DNA from: Thermoflexus sp. | Lineage (GTDB): Bacteria > Chloroflexota > Anaerolineae > Thermoflexales > Thermoflexaceae | Length of the DNA: 6,556 bases | Reading direction: 5' to 3' | Assembly (NCBI GenBank): GCA_017743605.1 | Contig: JAGHYO010000129.1 | Location: forward strand, 1 to 6,556 | Translations under genes and position numbers: made by a program | The notes under the pieces: model-generated | Told to the model about the DNA's origin: nothing | The model's database searches: none | What the model saw: only the letters and a program-made list of their open reading frames with translations | Shown: positions 6,006 to 6,556 of the stretch, piece after piece | Position numbering within the stretch: the stretch's first letter is position 1 | Layout of the letters: every line of letters starts with the position of its first letter

Positions 6006-6034
6006 TTGCAGGACGGACGATTGCCCTATAAGAT
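6006..6034 (+). promoter_or_regulatory. Candidate promoter for the DUF2442 gene
   Basis: TTGCAG (6006-6011) is 17 nt from TAAGAT (6029-6034); alternatively the better -10 box TATAAG (6027-6032, 5 of 6) lies 15 nt from it. The start of transcription would be near 6040, about 25 nt before the ATG at 6065. The surrounding DNA is more AT-rich than the coding regions. The -35 match is weak, so an activator may be needed. Confidence 0.4.
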
Positions 6035-6064
6035 TGTCCCGCTGCAGTAGGAAGTGAGGGGAGA

Positions 6065-6370
6065 ATGAGCCATCCGATCTATCGTGTGATGGGATTTGAG
6101 ATCGCGGGCCCTTACACGCTGCGGGTTCTCTTCGATGATGGGACGGAACAGGTAATCGACTTCCGCCCGGTCCTGGAGGGTCCCCTGTATGGCCCCTTAC
6201 AGGACGAGGCGCTGTTCCGCCAGGTGGCGATCGATCCGGAGGCCCATACCCTGGTCTGGCCGAATGGAGCGGACTTCGATCCGGAGACGCTTCACGACTG
6301 GCCGAAGTATGTTGATGACCTGAAGCGTCGGGCCTCGCGATGGGCCGCCTCGCAGGCGCAAGCCCGCTGA
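6065..6370 (+). CDS. DUF2442 domain-containing protein
   Basis: This small 101-residue protein matches DUF2442 (the fold known from the N-terminal domain of Nitrosomonas europaea NE0471). Visible landmarks are the strand pair YTLRVLFDDGTEQVIDFRPVL (residues 17 to 37, with F23, D24-D25-G26 and D32), the phrase GPLYGPLQDEALFRQVAID, and the conserved turn TLVWPNGADFDPETLHDW, with W65, P66, N67, G68, D70 and D72. A charged, probably helical tail of about 20 residues follows. No catalytic residues are known for the family. DUF2442 genes are often found beside DUF4160 genes in toxin-antitoxin-like pairs or next to HTH genes; here no such partner is adjacent. A GAGGGGAG purine run directly precedes the ATG, and a candidate promoter lies upstream. 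Its function is unknown. Confidence 0.85.
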   Translation: MSHPIYRVMGFEIAGPYTLRVLFDDGTEQVIDFRPVLEGPLYGPLQDEALFRQVAIDPEAHTLVWPNGADFDPETLHDWPKYVDDLKRRASRWAASQAQAR

Positions 6371-6408
6371 ACCGGCGGGTCCGCTTGAAGGGCCAGGGCT
6401 TGTTCCTC

Positions 6409-6424
6409 AAGGGCTTCGCCTTTT
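6409..6424 (+). terminator. Possible weak terminator after the DUF2442 gene
   Basis: AAGG (6409-6412) can pair with CCTT (6419-6422), or GGC with GCC around a TTC loop, and TTTT closes the element at 6421-6424. The stem is short and shares bases with the T-run. A separate CCCGC/GCGGG stem (6363-6367 with 6375-6379) spans the stop codon but has no T-run. Either could help end the DUF2442 transcript. Confidence 0.25.
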
Positions 6425-6466
6425 CCCCCGAAGTCCCCAAGATCCCCTCGTTTCCTGCTGCACGGA

Positions 6467-6484
6467 TTTGAGTTAAACTATCTC
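6467..6484 (+). promoter_or_regulatory. AT-rich island, possible promoter of the right-edge gene
   Basis: In otherwise GC-rich DNA the segment TTTGAGTTAAACTATCTC stands out about 35 to 52 nt before the next start codon. TAAACT (6474-6479) is a possible -10 box with 4 of 6 matches; no good -35 box stands 16 to 18 nt before it. It is the only promoter-like stretch I see in the 148-nt gap. Confidence 0.3.
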
Positions 6485-6518
6485 CAAGGTGTGGAGCCTC
6501 GGCGCAGAGAGGTGAGCG

Positions 6519-6556
6519 ATGACAAAGGACGCGCGGCTGAAGGCGCTGGAGACGGC
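6519..6556 (+). CDS. 5' end of a gene, possibly recA (runs off the window)
   Basis: The ATG at 6519 is preceded by AGAGGTGA at 6508-6515, a strong Shine-Dalgarno, and opens a frame that reaches the window edge: MTKDARLKALETA. RecA proteins commonly begin with a short charged stretch and then KALExAL, followed by the QIE-x-x-FGKG segment that would lie just outside this window. The resemblance rests on only 13 residues, so the gene itself is fairly sure but the identity is tentative. If correct, it is the recombinase for homologous recombination and the SOS response. Confidence 0.5.
   Translation, partial: MTKDARLKALET

Noticed and set aside
5802..6050. 82-codon plus-strand frame across the rlmN 5' end and the divergent region
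   Set aside because: The first part is antisense of rlmN, no ribosome site precedes it, and it runs through both predicted promoters.
6363..6379. CCCGC/GCGGG hairpin across the DUF2442 stop codon as an intrinsic terminator
   Set aside because: The stem is only 5 bp and no T-run follows (TCCGCTTGAAG), so it does not meet the terminator pattern by itself.
5895..6440. N-terminal extension of rlmN to 6440
   Set aside because: It would read through the divergent promoters and the antisense of the DUF2442 gene; the added residues are not part of RlmN and the family start fits 5894.

Overview
The window is GC-rich throughout, with dense, tightly packed genes, strong Shine-Dalgarno sequences and ATGA stop/start overlaps. 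The protein styles (a V4R-domain protein, a tandem GNAT, a ROK fructokinase-like enzyme, a NarX/NarL-type two-component pair) fit a high-GC, possibly thermophilic Chloroflexota bacterium (Anaerolineae or Thermoflexus-like). That placement is an inference from overall resemblance, not from a marker gene.

Layout. Left edge, + strand: the 3' end of a V4R-domain gene, then a two-domain GNAT acetyltransferase 20 nt downstream, probably in the same transcript. This unit converges, with only 22 nt between stop codons, on a five-gene minus-strand unit. Read in its own direction (right to left) that unit is rlmN (23S rRNA/tRNA adenine C2 methyltransferase), rpe (ribulose-phosphate 3-epimerase), a ROK-family sugar kinase (probably fructokinase), a membrane sensor histidine kinase and its NarL-type response regulator. 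rlmN/rpe and kinase/regulator each overlap by 4 bp; the other two junctions are 57-nt gaps holding small hairpins. A 170-nt divergent intergenic region carries candidate promoters for rlmN (minus) and for a small DUF2442 protein (plus). A further 148-nt gap leads to the first 13 codons of a plus-strand gene at the right edge, whose N-terminus resembles RecA.

How the genes may work together. Rpe (pentose phosphate pathway) and the ROK kinase (hexose phosphorylation) are a carbohydrate pair; RlmN is a translation-fidelity enzyme. In Firmicutes rlmN and rpe lie in one conserved cluster with the Stp/PrkC phosphatase-kinase pair and RsgA between them; here they are directly fused by overlap and those genes are absent. 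The two-component system at the end of the unit is complete by motif (phospho-accepting His, N/G boxes, Asp54, LuxR helix-turn-helix), but its signal and targets cannot be read from the sequence.

No CRISPR array, mobile element, tRNA, rRNA or long repeat is visible, and no stretch over 300 nt lacks a gene. I found no convincing new biological system. The points most worth a second look are the promoter architecture of the divergent region, the unusual gene content of the rlmN unit, the degenerate tandem GNAT, and start-codon corrections for four genes.
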